Source of the DNA: an uncultured Bacteroidota bacterium
GTDB lineage: Bacteria > Bacteroidota > Bacteroidia > Bacteroidales > WCHB1-69
Length of the DNA: 64,000 nucleotides
NCBI GenBank assembly: GCA_902802755.1
Contig: CADCNH010000001.1
Coordinates: 124,001-188,000, forward strand
Direction of reading: 5' to 3'
Part shown: positions 9,340-16,949 of the stretch, in pieces
Numbering within the stretch: position 1 is the stretch's first letter
Layout: each line of letters starts with the position of its first letter
The notes under the pieces: model-generated
Database searches by the model: none
Told to the model about the DNA's origin: nothing
Seen by the model: the letters and a program-made list of their open reading frames with translations, nothing else
Position numbers and translations under genes: made by a program

Positions 9340-9365
9340 AAGGGCGGACACAATGGCCCGCCCTT
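9340..9365. repeat. GGGCGG / CCGCCC hairpin in the uvrB leader
   Basis: AAGGGCGG (9340-9347) pairs with CCGCCCTT (9358-9365), loop of ten bases. It shares the word GGGCGGACA with the terminator at 18064, so it may belong to a dispersed hairpin family. It could terminate the upstream transcript on the minus strand, but no T-tract follows. Confidence 0.6.
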
Positions 9366-9394
9366 ACGTATGAGTTTATCTTTATGAATGTTGA

Positions 9395-10594
9395 TTATTG
9401 TTCGATGGGCAGGGGCTGGTCGATCTGTTCGTTCCAGGGCAGTCCGTAGCCGCCGATTTCCTTCATGAACGGATCGGGGTCGAATTGCTCTACATTGAAC
9501 ACACCCTGGCCTTTCCACTGGCCGGTGAGGATCATCTTGGCACAGAGCATGGCGGGAACGCCAGTGGTGTAGGAAACTGCTTGTGCACCGATTTCCTTGT
9601 AGCAGGCGGCGTGGTCGCAGTTGTTCCAAACGTAATAGGTGCGTTCTTTACCATCCTTGATACCTCTGATTTGGCAACCGATAGAGGTCTGTCCCTTGTA
9701 GCCTTCGCCTAATGAAGAGGGTTCGGGCAGTACAGCCTTCAGGAACTGCAACGGCACGATTTCCTTGCCTTCGTAGTTGATGGGCTTGATACTGGTGAGG
9801 CCCACTTCCTGCAGCACGTTCAGTACAGTGAGGTATTTCTGGCCGAAAGTCATCCAGAAACGGGCACGCTTGATGCTCGGATAGCTGCGCACTAAGGATT
9901 CCAATTCCTCATGATAAAGCAGATAAGAATCTTTTGGGCCGATGTTGGGATATTCCACGGATTTGTGGATAGACATCGGGTCGATTTCAATCCACTGGCC
10001 GTTTTCCCAATATTTGCCGCGCTGGGTGATTTCGCGGATGTTGATTTCGGGGTTGAAGTTGGTGGCGAAAGCCTTGCCATGGTCACCGGCATTGCAGTCC
10101 ACGATGTCCAAATAATGGATTTCGTCGAAGTAATGCTTAGCGGCGTAAGCGGTATAGATACTGGTCACACCGGGGTCGAAGCCGCAGCCGAGAAGGGCCA
10201 TAATGCCAGCTTCTTTGTAGCGGTCTTGGTAAGCCCACTGCCAGCTGTATTCGAATTTGGCTTTATCACGGGGCTCATAGTTGGCGGTGTCCATGTAGTT
10301 GGTCTTGGTAGCCAAACAAGCATCCATCAAGGGAAGATCTTGGTAGGGCAGGGCCACATTGATGAGCAGGTCGGGTTTGTAGCTGTTGAGCAGCTCGATG
10401 GTTTCCTGCACATTGTCGGCATCGACCTGGGCAGTCTGAATGCGGTTGCCACCGATTTCAGCGGCAATCTTGTCGCATTTGGCCTTGGTACGGCTGGCCA
10501 ACATGATTTCGGTAAAAACTTCAGGAACGGAAGCACATTTGTGTGCCACTACTGCGCCAACACCTCCGGCGCCAATGATTAATACTCTTGCCAT
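9395..10594 (-). CDS. Carboxynorspermidine synthase (saccharopine dehydrogenase family)
   Basis: NADPH-dependent enzyme that condenses aspartate semialdehyde with a diamine to carboxy(nor)spermidine, the first step of the alternative bacterial spermidine route. The 399-aa protein has an N-terminal Rossmann motif VLIIGAGGVGAVVA, ASRTKAKCDKIA, then CGFDPGVTSIYTAYA and the C-terminal saccharopine dehydrogenase-like fold (SYTTGVPAMLCAKMI). The length and these motifs fit carboxynorspermidine synthase better than lysine-pathway saccharopine dehydrogenases. The decarboxylase partner is not in the window. Its promoter box is at 10653-10660. Confidence 0.85.
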   Translation of the reverse strand: MARVLIIGAGGVGAVVAHKCASVPEVFTEIMLASRTKAKCDKIAAEIGGNRIQTAQVDADNVQETIELLNSYKPDLLINVALPYQDLPLMDACLATKTNYMDTANYEPRDKAKFEYSWQWAYQDRYKEAGIMALLGCGFDPGVTSIYTAYAAKHYFDEIHYLDIVDCNAGDHGKAFATNFNPEINIREITQRGKYWENGQWIEIDPMSIHKSVEYPNIGPKDSYLLYHEELESLVRSYPSIKRARFWMTFGQKYLTVLNVLQEVGLTSIKPINYEGKEIVPLQFLKAVLPEPSSLGEGYKGQTSIGCQIRGIKDGKERTYYVWNNCDHAACYKEIGAQAVSYTTGVPAMLCAKMILTGQWKGQGVFNVEQFDPDPFMKEIGGYGLPWNEQIDQPLPIEQ

Positions 10595-10652
10595 TTTTTT
10601 CTATTTTATTTTGATGAAGAAGCGGATGCCCGCTTTGCCATTGTTTCCGATG

Positions 10653-10660
10653 CAAAAATA
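10653..10660 (-). promoter_or_regulatory. Promoter -7 box of carboxynorspermidine synthase
   Basis: Minus-strand TATTTTTG followed by CA, 58 bases before the ATG. The AT-rich repeat at 10671-10750 begins ten bases upstream of it. Confidence 0.55.
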
Positions 10661-10670
10661 CAAAAAATAA

Positions 10671-10750
10671 TTAGTTAATTAGCAAATTAGTTAATATGCT
10701 AATTATCAATGTGTTGATGTGCCAATGAAATTAGCAAAATAGCAAATGAA
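10671..10750. repeat. TTAGCAAATTAG / GTGCTAAT repeat, promoter-linked copy
   Basis: Low-complexity words TTAGTTAAT, TTAGCAAATTAG, ATGCTAATTATCAATG and GATGTGCCAATG. The block runs away from the carboxynorspermidine synthase promoter toward the hairpin array. Confidence 0.75.
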
Positions 10751-10756
10751 ATAAGG

Positions 10757-10836
10757 GGGAGTCTCGCACTTCGTGCTCGAGGGGAGTGGACTTTGTCCAA
10801 AGGGGAGTCTCATGCTACGCATTCGAGGGGAGTTTT
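10757..10836. repeat. Array of three 11-base mini-hairpins with GGGGAGT spacers
   Basis: Three perfect 4-bp stems with three-base loops: GCACTTCGTGC (10766-10776), GGACTTTGTCC (10788-10798) and ATGCTACGCAT (10812-10822), spaced 22-24 bases. Each is followed by GAGGGGAG or AAGGGGAG. On the minus strand two loops are C-GAA-G and C-GTA-G, known to make very stable DNA minihairpins. The array abuts the lpxB stop codon. Confidence 0.75.
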
Positions 10837-11958
10837 CTAACCCCTAATCCCTAATATCACTTCTGCCGCATTATCAGACGCTTTGCTGTCAGCCAGAACC
10901 TGGTGCAGTTGCGCATAGTCCTCCTTCATGCGGCTGATGTTGGCCTCATCGAAGGTGATTTTCTCAAATTCCTCAGCTAAACGCTTGCTATTCATTTCAT
11001 ACTGAATCAATTCCGTCACCACAGGCTTATCTAAGATGAGATTCACTAAACTGATGTAGTTGATGCCTTTGATGAGGTGCTTGGCAATCACGTAGGATAT
11101 GGCGCTGCCACGGTAACACACCACCTGTGGGGTGCCCAAGAGTGCTGTTTCCAAAGTGGCAGTGCCCGAAGTGACCAAGGCCGACTTGGCATTCAGCAGC
11201 AAAGGGTAGGTTTGATCAATGACGAGAGGAAAACCAGAATCTTTCAAGTATTTATCATACAATGATTTATCCTGCCATTTTACCCCTGACACAACAAATT
11301 GGAATTGTGGGTACTGTTTGGCTACTTCCACCATCACCGGCAGCATTTTGACAATTTCCTGCTTGCGACTGCCAGGAAGAATAGCTACTATTTCTCTGTC
11401 ATCCAATTGGTTGAGTAAACGGAACTGTTGCACCGCCTCGCTGTCACGGATGTCACTGTCGATGGCATCCAGCAGCGGATGTCCCACAAAATGCACGGGT
11501 ACATTGTGTTTTTCGTAAAATTCTTTCTCAAAGGGAAGAATCACAATCATCTCATCCACAAATTGTTGGATTTTCTTGATGCGGTTTTTCTTCCATGCCC
11601 ACACTTGGGGAGAAATATAATACACCACCTTGATGCCGTTGTTATGGGCAAATTCGGCCACCCGCAGATTGAAGCCAGGATAGTCGATGAGGATAAGCAC
11701 ATCGGGTTCGTACATTAGGAGGTCGATTTCACAAATTTTAATATTGTTGAGAATCTGACGTAAATGCAATGCTACCTCTAAAAAACCCATAAAGGCCATG
11801 TCGCGGTAATGCTTCACCAATTCCCCTCCTGCCGCTTCCATCAAGTCACCGCCCCAGCAGCGGAAATCCGCCTCCGGGTCGCGTTGTTGGAGAGCTTTCA
11901 TCAGGTTGGAACCATGAAGATCGCCCGATGCCTCACCGGCAACGATATAATATTTCAT
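10837..11958 (-). CDS. lpxB: Lipid-A-disaccharide synthase
   Basis: Glycosyltransferase (GT19) that joins UDP-diacylglucosamine and lipid X to give the lipid A disaccharide on the inner membrane. The 373-aa protein starts MKYYIVAGEASGDLHG, the LpxB signature, and has PQVWAWKKNRIKKI and LPGSRKQEI. The last codons (ILGIRG, stop TAG) read as the TTAGGGATTAGGGGTTAG low-complexity word, so the C-terminus may have been shaped by a repeat. It lies 20 bases downstream of the YqeY-type gene and is probably co-transcribed with it. Confidence 0.96.
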   Translation of the reverse strand: MKYYIVAGEASGDLHGSNLMKALQQRDPEADFRCWGGDLMEAAGGELVKHYRDMAFMGFLEVALHLRQILNNIKICEIDLLMYEPDVLILIDYPGFNLRVAEFAHNNGIKVVYYISPQVWAWKKNRIKKIQQFVDEMIVILPFEKEFYEKHNVPVHFVGHPLLDAIDSDIRDSEAVQQFRLLNQLDDREIVAILPGSRKQEIVKMLPVMVEVAKQYPQFQFVVSGVKWQDKSLYDKYLKDSGFPLVIDQTYPLLLNAKSALVTSGTATLETALLGTPQVVCYRGSAISYVIAKHLIKGINYISLVNLILDKPVVTELIQYEMNSKRLAEEFEKITFDEANISRMKEDYAQLHQVLADSKASDNAAEVILGIRG

Positions 11959-11978
11959 CTGTTGAAATTAGGTGAAAA

Positions 11979-12428
11979 TTATGATAATAAGGATTTAACA
12001 ATCTCAGAAATGGTTTTGTTGTCGGCTTTTCCAGCTAATTGTTTGGAAGCCATGCCCATCGCTTTGCCCATTTCTTTGATGCTTGAAATGTTATTGTCGG
12101 CAATAATTTTCTGCACCACTTCCTTGATTTCGTCAGCGGAAAGCTGCTTGGGTAAATACTGTGCAATTACTTCATACTGAGCCATTTCTTCTTCGTACAA
12201 ATCCTGACGGTTCTGGGCTTTGTAAAGTTCAGCTGATTCTTTGCGCTGTTTCACCAATTTCTGCAGCAGGGCTAATTCTGCCTCAGGGGCAACTTCGTCG
12301 CTGCCGCCTTTTTCAGTTTTCAGCAACAAAATAGCGGATTTGATGGCACGCAGGGCATTCAGTTTTTCTTTCTCTTTAGCCAGCATAGCGGCTTTGATGT
12401 CGTCGTTGATTTTTTGTTCTAAAGACAT
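11979..12428 (-). CDS. GatB/YqeY domain protein
   Basis: A 149-aa protein of the YqeY family, related to the tail domain of GatB amidotransferase. Seen motifs are LNALRAIKSAI, LQKLVKQRKESAELY and the C-terminal GKAMGMASKQLAGKADNKTISEIVKSLL. In GatB this domain binds tRNA; the free-standing form has no settled role. The start is taken at the ATG of MSLEQKIN; an in-frame ATG three codons upstream is possible. Its promoter diverges from that of hypB. Confidence 0.85.
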   Translation of the reverse strand: MSLEQKINDDIKAAMLAKEKEKLNALRAIKSAILLLKTEKGGSDEVAPEAELALLQKLVKQRKESAELYKAQNRQDLYEEEMAQYEVIAQYLPKQLSADEIKEVVQKIIADNNISSIKEMGKAMGMASKQLAGKADNKTISEIVKSLLS

Positions 12429-12500
12429 AATATTCAATAATAAATGTTACAAAACAGGTTTTATATCCTTCTTTTGCCTCTTTGGGCAAAATCGGAGCGA

Positions 12501-12508
12501 CAAAGATA
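12501..12508 (-). promoter_or_regulatory. Promoter -7 box for yqeY-lpxB
   Basis: Minus-strand TATCTTTG, 72 bases before the YqeY start. It is divergent from the hypB box only 12 bases away, so the two upstream regions overlap. Confidence 0.55.
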
Positions 12509-12520
12509 AACAAAATTTCG

Positions 12521-12528
12521 TATCTTTG
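12521..12528 (+). promoter_or_regulatory. Promoter -7 box of the hypB operon
   Basis: TATCTTTG followed by CA, 39 bases before the hypB ATG. No other TAnnTTTG box with a sensible position was noticed before the terminator at 18064, suggesting one transcription unit of five genes. Confidence 0.6.
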
Positions 12529-12567
12529 CAGAGAAAATTTGTAAGATACTCGAGAGAATTAGATATT

Positions 12568-13239
12568 ATGGATGAGGTAAAAGTAATAGAAATCAAAAAA
12601 AGTGTGTTCGCTGATAATGACAAGGCTGCGGATGAACTTCGTAAAGAGCTGAAACAAAAGGGTGTATATCTGCTTAACGTGATGTCTTCGCCAGGCAGCG
12701 GAAAAACCACCACCCTCATCCAGACCATCAATCGTATCAAAGACCAAATCCGAGTGGCAGTGATGGAAGCCGACATTGACAGCGATGTGGATGCTGTGAA
12801 AATCAAAGAGGCAACGGGAATCCCGTCTATACAGTTGCATACGGGTGGTATGTGTCATTTGGATGCGGAAATGACTCGTCAGGGGCTGGATAACGTGGGC
12901 TTGGAGGATGTGGATTTGGTAATCCTCGAGAATGTCGGCAATCTGGTTTGTCCCGCTGAATTCGATACCGGTAGTTGCCGCAATGTGATGATTCTTTCCG
13001 TGCCCGAAGGCGATGACAAAGCCCTGAAATATCCTTTGATGTTTTCGGTGTGCGATGTTGTTCTTGTCAATAAAACCGATGTTTTGCCGTATTTTGATTT
13101 CGATATGGAAAAATGTTCGAAAAATATTCATGAGCGCAATCCTCAAGCGAAAATCATCCCCATCTCCGCCAAAACTGGCGATGGCGTGGATGCTTTCGCC
13201 GACTGGCTCCTCCACGAAGTTATGAGATGGAAAGCGTAA
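12568..13239 (+). CDS. hypB: Nickel-insertion GTPase HypB
   Basis: GTPase that works with HypA to load nickel into [NiFe]-hydrogenase (and in some bacteria urease). The 223-aa protein has a P-loop SSPGSGKTTT near residues 40-49, the SIMIBI-type EADIDSDVDA, the GGMCHLDA motif whose Cys-His bind metal at the dimer interface, and NKTDVLP, the G4 box. There is no N-terminal His-rich nickel store. The ATG at 12568 (MDEVKVIEIKKS) fits family starts; the open frame upstream has no support. First gene of the operon with the Fe-S flavoprotein and hypA. Confidence 0.95.
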   Translation: MDEVKVIEIKKSVFADNDKAADELRKELKQKGVYLLNVMSSPGSGKTTTLIQTINRIKDQIRVAVMEADIDSDVDAVKIKEATGIPSIQLHTGGMCHLDAEMTRQGLDNVGLEDVDLVILENVGNLVCPAEFDTGSCRNVMILSVPEGDDKALKYPLMFSVCDVVLVNKTDVLPYFDFDMEKCSKNIHERNPQAKIIPISAKTGDGVDAFADWLLHEVMRWKA

Positions 13240-13249
13240 ATGTGTGAAT

Positions 13250-13283
13250 TTTAATTATCAATTGTCAATTATCAACTATCAAT
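13250..13283. repeat. TCAATTATCAA repeat between hypB and the flavoprotein gene
   Basis: Most of the 53-base gap is TTAATTATCAATTGTCAATT-type sequence and ends ten bases before the next ATG. Confidence 0.7.
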
Positions 13284-13292
13284 TTACTCGAT

Positions 13293-16118
13293 ATGCCTGA
13301 AATGTCCAACAAATTTGTTCCCAAACACAGAGGGGACAAGAATCCGAATCCAAAATTGATCAAATTCGTCCGTCATGTTACGGACCGCGTTCCTGGAAAG
13401 ATTAAAATGACCACCGATGCTCCCGAGTACTGGGGTCTCGCATGCATTTTCGAAGATGAAATGGATGCTGTGACCCGCGAGGCTTCGTTGGATTTGCTCT
13501 TGGACATGCTTCCCGGCAACTTTTTCAAAGTGAGAGAGCATCATAGTTATGCTCAGCTTCACGAGTGGAACGCCAAAAAGCATTATACTCCAGATGACAA
13601 GTCCTTTGACGAACTGCTTGATAAGCTGGCTTATTTCGGCATGTTGGAGTATGACTATGGTGACAAATATACTAAGGAAGGCCCCGTGCCTGGTACTTCT
13701 TTCGAACGCAAGGACCGTATTTACTGGGTGCCGATGTTCGTTCCGGGTAGTGCGGAATACACAAACATGAATGTGGAGTTGATGGACAAACATCCAGAGT
13801 TGGCGATGTTTTTTGAAAGAATGACATTCCTGCCGTTGGAGAAAGTCACTCCGATGGTGCCTATGGGTGGCTCAGGCATAGGTATGCATGTGATTCCTGT
13901 TGAGAAAGCCATCAGCATGGTGAACGAAACCGCCGATATCGAGCATATCTCTTATTGGCTCAAACGCTATGAAGGCCACCTTGCTGTGGGTATTTGCTCG
14001 TGCCGTTATGGCCGCAAAAAACTCGAAGAAGGCTGTGCCGACGATTACCGTGATTGGTGCATTGGCGTAGGCGATATGGCCGAGTATCTGGTGGAAACCA
14101 ACCGTGGCCATTATATCAGCTACGATGAAGCAATGGATATTCTGAAGAAAGCCGAGGATCATGGTTTTGTACATCAAGTGACTAATATCGATGGTGAAGG
14201 TAAGATATTCGCTATCTGCAATTGTAATGTAAAGATTTGCAACGCTTTAAGAACATCTCAATTATTTAACACCCCGAATTTGTCGCGTAGTGCTTATGTG
14301 GCGAAAGTGGATCCTTCCAGTTGCGTGGCTTGTGGACGCTGCGTGGAATACTGTCCTGCTGGAGCCGTCAGACTGGGGCAGAAGCTGTGTACTAAACATG
14401 GCGAACAGACCTATCCCAAGCAGGAACTGCCTGATGCCAGCAAGTGGGGTCCCCATAAATGGGATGAGGATTATCGTGATAAGAATCGTATCAACTGTTA
14501 TCCGACGGGCACAGCACCTTGCAAGACCGCTTGTCCTGCCCATATCGCTGTGCAGGGCTATCTGAAGAAAGCCGCCGAAGGCAAATATACCGAAGCTTTG
14601 GAATTGATTAAGCGCGAGAATCCATTTCCGGCAGTGTGCGGTCGCGTGTGCAACCGCCGTTGCGAGGATGCTTGTACACGTGGCACTATTGACCAACCGA
14701 TAGCCATTGATGCGGTGAAGAAGTTCATTGCGGAGCAGGATTTGAAGGCGGATACCCGCTTTGTGCCGGAGGTGAATATCTGTTCCAACGTACAGGAGTA
14801 CTGGGAAGAGAAAATCGCCATTATCGGTGGCGGTCCCGCTGGTTTGAGTTGTGCCTATTATCTGGCTACCATGGGCTATAAACCCACTGTGTTCGAGAAG
14901 AACGAGATTCCTGGTGGTATGTTGCAATATGGTATACCCTCCTATAAATTGGACAAAGAGGTCATCAAGGCCGAAATCGACATCATGCGTGAGATAGGTG
15001 TGGAGATATGCACGGGGGTGGAAGTAGGCAAAGATATAACCATTCAGCAATTGCGTGAACAAGGTTACAAGGGATTTTATGTGGCCATTGGCTGCCAAGG
15101 AGGCAAGCTGCCTGGTATCACGGGCGAGACGCTTCCAGGAACCACTACCGCTATTGATTTCCTGCACGATGCCAACTGTGGCAAGGTGAAAGTGGAAGGT
15201 AATGTGGTCGTGGTAGGCGGTGGCAACGTGGCGATTGATGCCGCCCGTGTGGCCAAACGCAGTGGGGCTGCTTCAGTAACAATGCTTTCATTGGAAACTG
15301 AAGACATTATGCCCGCTTCTTTGGAAGAGCGTCGCGAGGCACGTGAGGACGGTGTGGTAATCAATCCCGGCTGGGGTCCGAAAGAGGTGCTCGGTACGGA
15401 TAAAGTCAGCGGCATCGTTTTCAAAAAATGTACTTCCGTATATGATGCAGAACATAGATTCTCACCACAATATGATGAGAATGAAACTATCACATTGGAA
15501 GCCGACATGGTCATTTTCGCCATCGGTCAGACTGTCATTTTGAAAGACCTGCTGAAGGATAGTAAAGTGGAATTTGTCAGAGGTGTCTATCCTGTGGCCG
15601 ACAAGTTGACTTACCAAACGGCGGAGGAAGACATTTTTGTGGGCGGTGACGTGTTTACGGGACCCAAATTTGCCATTGATGCCATCGCTGCGGGAAAAGA
15701 GGCTGCCGAGAGTTTGCACCGTTATGTGCAACACGGACACATGACCATCGGACGTAACCGCCGCGACTTTATCGAGCTGGATAAAGATGACATCGTGGTG
15801 GAAAGCTATGACAACTCCTCCCGTCAGGTTGAAGGCCATGAAGCCAAGGAGAATCCGTTCAAGGAATACATGGTGACCCTCACCGAGGAACAGGTGCGCA
15901 AGGAAACGGCTCGTTGCCTCTCGTGTGGCGCTTCGGTGGTTGATGAGAACCGCTGTATCGGTTGTGGTATTTGCACCACCAAGTGCGGCTTCGATGCCAT
16001 TCATCTCTTCCGCGACAACCCCGAGGCCAGTGTCATGCGCACTTCCGAGGACAAATTCAGCGGAATCTTGCCCTACATGCTCAAACGCACCGGAAAAATT
16101 ATTTTCGGCAAAAAATAA
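13293..16118 (+). CDS. Fe-S flavoprotein, GltD-like core fused to ferredoxin domains
   Basis: Cytosolic 941-aa redox protein. Residues 1-230 match no family I recognise. A Cys cluster follows (C235, C237, C248, C256, then C309, C311, C316), which could hold a further cluster or metal. Next are a 4Fe-4S ferredoxin motif C344-x2-C-x2-C-x3-C, a GltD-type N-terminal Fe-S region (C410 to C461), an FAD site (IIGGGPAGLSCA, from ~510) and an NAD(P) site (VVVGGGNVAIDAARVAKR). A C-terminal ferredoxin-like pair (CLSCGA, then CIGCGICTTKCGFDA) ends it. The core suggests NAD(P)H-linked electron transfer as in GltD or NfnB. It sits between hypB and hypA, yet no hydrogenase large subunit is present. Substrate unknown. 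Confidence 0.8.
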   Translation: MPEMSNKFVPKHRGDKNPNPKLIKFVRHVTDRVPGKIKMTTDAPEYWGLACIFEDEMDAVTREASLDLLLDMLPGNFFKVREHHSYAQLHEWNAKKHYTPDDKSFDELLDKLAYFGMLEYDYGDKYTKEGPVPGTSFERKDRIYWVPMFVPGSAEYTNMNVELMDKHPELAMFFERMTFLPLEKVTPMVPMGGSGIGMHVIPVEKAISMVNETADIEHISYWLKRYEGHLAVGICSCRYGRKKLEEGCADDYRDWCIGVGDMAEYLVETNRGHYISYDEAMDILKKAEDHGFVHQVTNIDGEGKIFAICNCNVKICNALRTSQLFNTPNLSRSAYVAKVDPSSCVACGRCVEYCPAGAVRLGQKLCTKHGEQTYPKQELPDASKWGPHKWDEDYRDKNRINCYPTGTAPCKTACPAHIAVQGYLKKAAEGKYTEALELIKRENPFPAVCGRVCNRRCEDACTRGTIDQPIAIDAVKKFIAEQDLKADTRFVPEVNICSNVQEYWEEKIAIIGGGPAGLSCAYYLATMGYKPTVFEKNEIPGGMLQYGIPSYKLDKEVIKAEIDIMREIGVEICTGVEVGKDITIQQLREQGYKGFYVAIGCQGGKLPGITGETLPGTTTAIDFLHDANCGKVKVEGNVVVVGGGNVAIDAARVAKRSGAASVTMLSLETEDIMPASLEERREAREDGVVINPGWGPKEVLGTDKVSGIVFKKCTSVYDAEHRFSPQYDENETITLEADMVIFAIGQTVILKDLLKDSKVEFVRGVYPVADKLTYQTAEEDIFVGGDVFTGPKFAIDAIAAGKEAAESLHRYVQHGHMTIGRNRRDFIELDKDDIVVESYDNSSRQVEGHEAKENPFKEYMVTLTEEQVRKETARCLSCGASVVDENRCIGCGICTTKCGFDAIHLFRDNPEASVMRTSEDKFSGILPYMLKRTGKIIFGKK

Positions 16119-16141
16119 CTGTCAACTATCAATGGTCAACT
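16119..16141. repeat. TGTCAACTATCAATGGTCAAC repeat at the flavoprotein tail
   Basis: The TAA stop of the flavoprotein is itself the first three bases of TAACTGTCAAC, and the repeat fills nearly the whole 29-base gap to hypA. Confidence 0.65.
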
Positions 16142-16147
16142 AGCAAA

Positions 16148-16489
16148 GTGCACGAATTAGGTATTATTTTCTATATCATCAAGGACGTCAAGCAAGTGGC
16201 GGAAGAGCACCATGTAAACCACGTTTCAAGCGTGGTGATGAACATCGGTGAAGTTTCCACGATTGTGCCTTCATATCTCACAGATTGCTGGCGCTGGGCG
16301 GCCGATAAGGAGGAGTTGCTGAAAGGTTGTGCATTGGAAATAAACCTCATCCCTGCAGTGACCTGGTGCGATAACTGCAAAAAAGAATATGAAACTGTAA
16401 AGTTCGGCAAGACCTGCCCGCATTGCAACAGCAACAACACCTGGTTGCTTCGCGGCAACGAAGTCGAAATCAACAGTATCATCATATAA
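16148..16489 (+). CDS. hypA: Nickel metallochaperone HypA (GTG start)
   Basis: Zinc-stabilised nickel carrier that partners HypB. Starting at GTG 16148 the product is 113 aa and begins M-H-E-L-G, matching the HypA N-terminus in which Met1/His2 bind nickel. The zinc site is C74-x2-C77 and C90-x2-C93 (WCDNCKKEY, TCPHCNSNN). The open frame extends far upstream, overlapping the flavoprotein gene, but the M-H-E motif fixes the start. Third gene of the operon. Confidence 0.93.
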   Translation: MHELGIIFYIIKDVKQVAEEHHVNHVSSVVMNIGEVSTIVPSYLTDCWRWAADKEELLKGCALEINLIPAVTWCDNCKKEYETVKFGKTCPHCNSNNTWLLRGNEVEINSIII

Positions 16490-16519
16490 CCCTTAACTTT
16501 TAATTTTTAACGCTTAACA
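16490..16519. repeat. CTTAACTTTTAATTTTTAAC low-complexity word
   Basis: Pyrimidine/adenine word that directly follows the hypA TAA stop and ends eight bases before the next ATG. It is the same style as the other gene-tail repeats. Confidence 0.45.
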
Positions 16520-16526
16520 GAATAAT

Positions 16527-16871
16527 ATGTGTTGTTTTTTAGTCCCTTTAACAGAAGCGATAGCAACAAGTGCCTATCGTAAAATCAATAAAGATTCTTT
16601 GGAAAAGTCCGAATCCGCTCTCAAACGGCATGTTCCCGCATTGGAGAAGATGTTGTGGGGTGGTTCGCTGATGCTCATGGTGGATCATGCCATCAATGGA
16701 GAGCTCAGCCTGAGTTTCCCCTTTTTCACGGCATTAGGCACGGAAGGCGGTTTTGCCGTCATGCTTCGTGAGATGCTAACCGTGGGTGTTCCCATGGCGT
16801 TGGTACTGACGGCTGCATGGGCAGTTTATGCGTTGGTCAAAGAACATCGAACACGCACCGTAACCATGTAG
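16527..16871 (+). CDS. Small membrane protein, unknown
   Basis: A 114-aa protein beginning M-C-C-F-L-V-P. Two or three hydrophobic helices are visible (about 40-58 MLWGGSLMLMVDHAI, and 85-108 ending AAWAVYALV), with a basic tail. It is the fourth gene of the hypB-hypA operon, 37 bases after hypA. I recognise no family. Its position suggests a membrane partner of the next gene or of the flavoprotein. Confidence 0.7.
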   Translation: MCCFLVPLTEAIATSAYRKINKDSLEKSESALKRHVPALEKMLWGGSLMLMVDHAINGELSLSFPFFTALGTEGGFAVMLREMLTVGVPMALVLTAAWAVYALVKEHRTRTVTM

Positions 16872-16949
16872 AAACTTGCTATGGCATGTCTCTACTGAGA
16901 TGTACAACAATTCAACAACTAAACATATCAACAATTAAACCATTAAATT
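16872..16949. repeat. Gene-tail words: CATGTCTCTAC and CAACAATTCAAC
   Basis: The gap holds TTGCTATGGCATGTCTCTAC directly after the TAG stop, then ACAACAATTCAACAAC and ATCAACAATTAAAC. The first is related to the word after the hexosaminidase gene (60432), the second to the tandem repeat at 30802. Confidence 0.5.

Noticed and set aside
10757..10836. Possible integron attC or CRISPR-like array
   Set aside because: The repeated parts are short hairpins with different stems; no integrase, cas or cassette genes are present.
12241..12567. Longer N-terminus for HypB
   Set aside because: The upstream frame overlaps the divergent yqeY gene and both promoters; the sequence is not HypB-like.
14262..15167. 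301-codon open frame opposite the flavoprotein gene
   Set aside because: Antisense to conserved Fe-S and FAD motifs; composition is typical of a mirror frame.
15962..16147. Longer N-terminus for HypA
   Set aside because: Would overlap the flavoprotein gene; the GTG at 16148 gives the exact M-H-E-L start needed for nickel binding.
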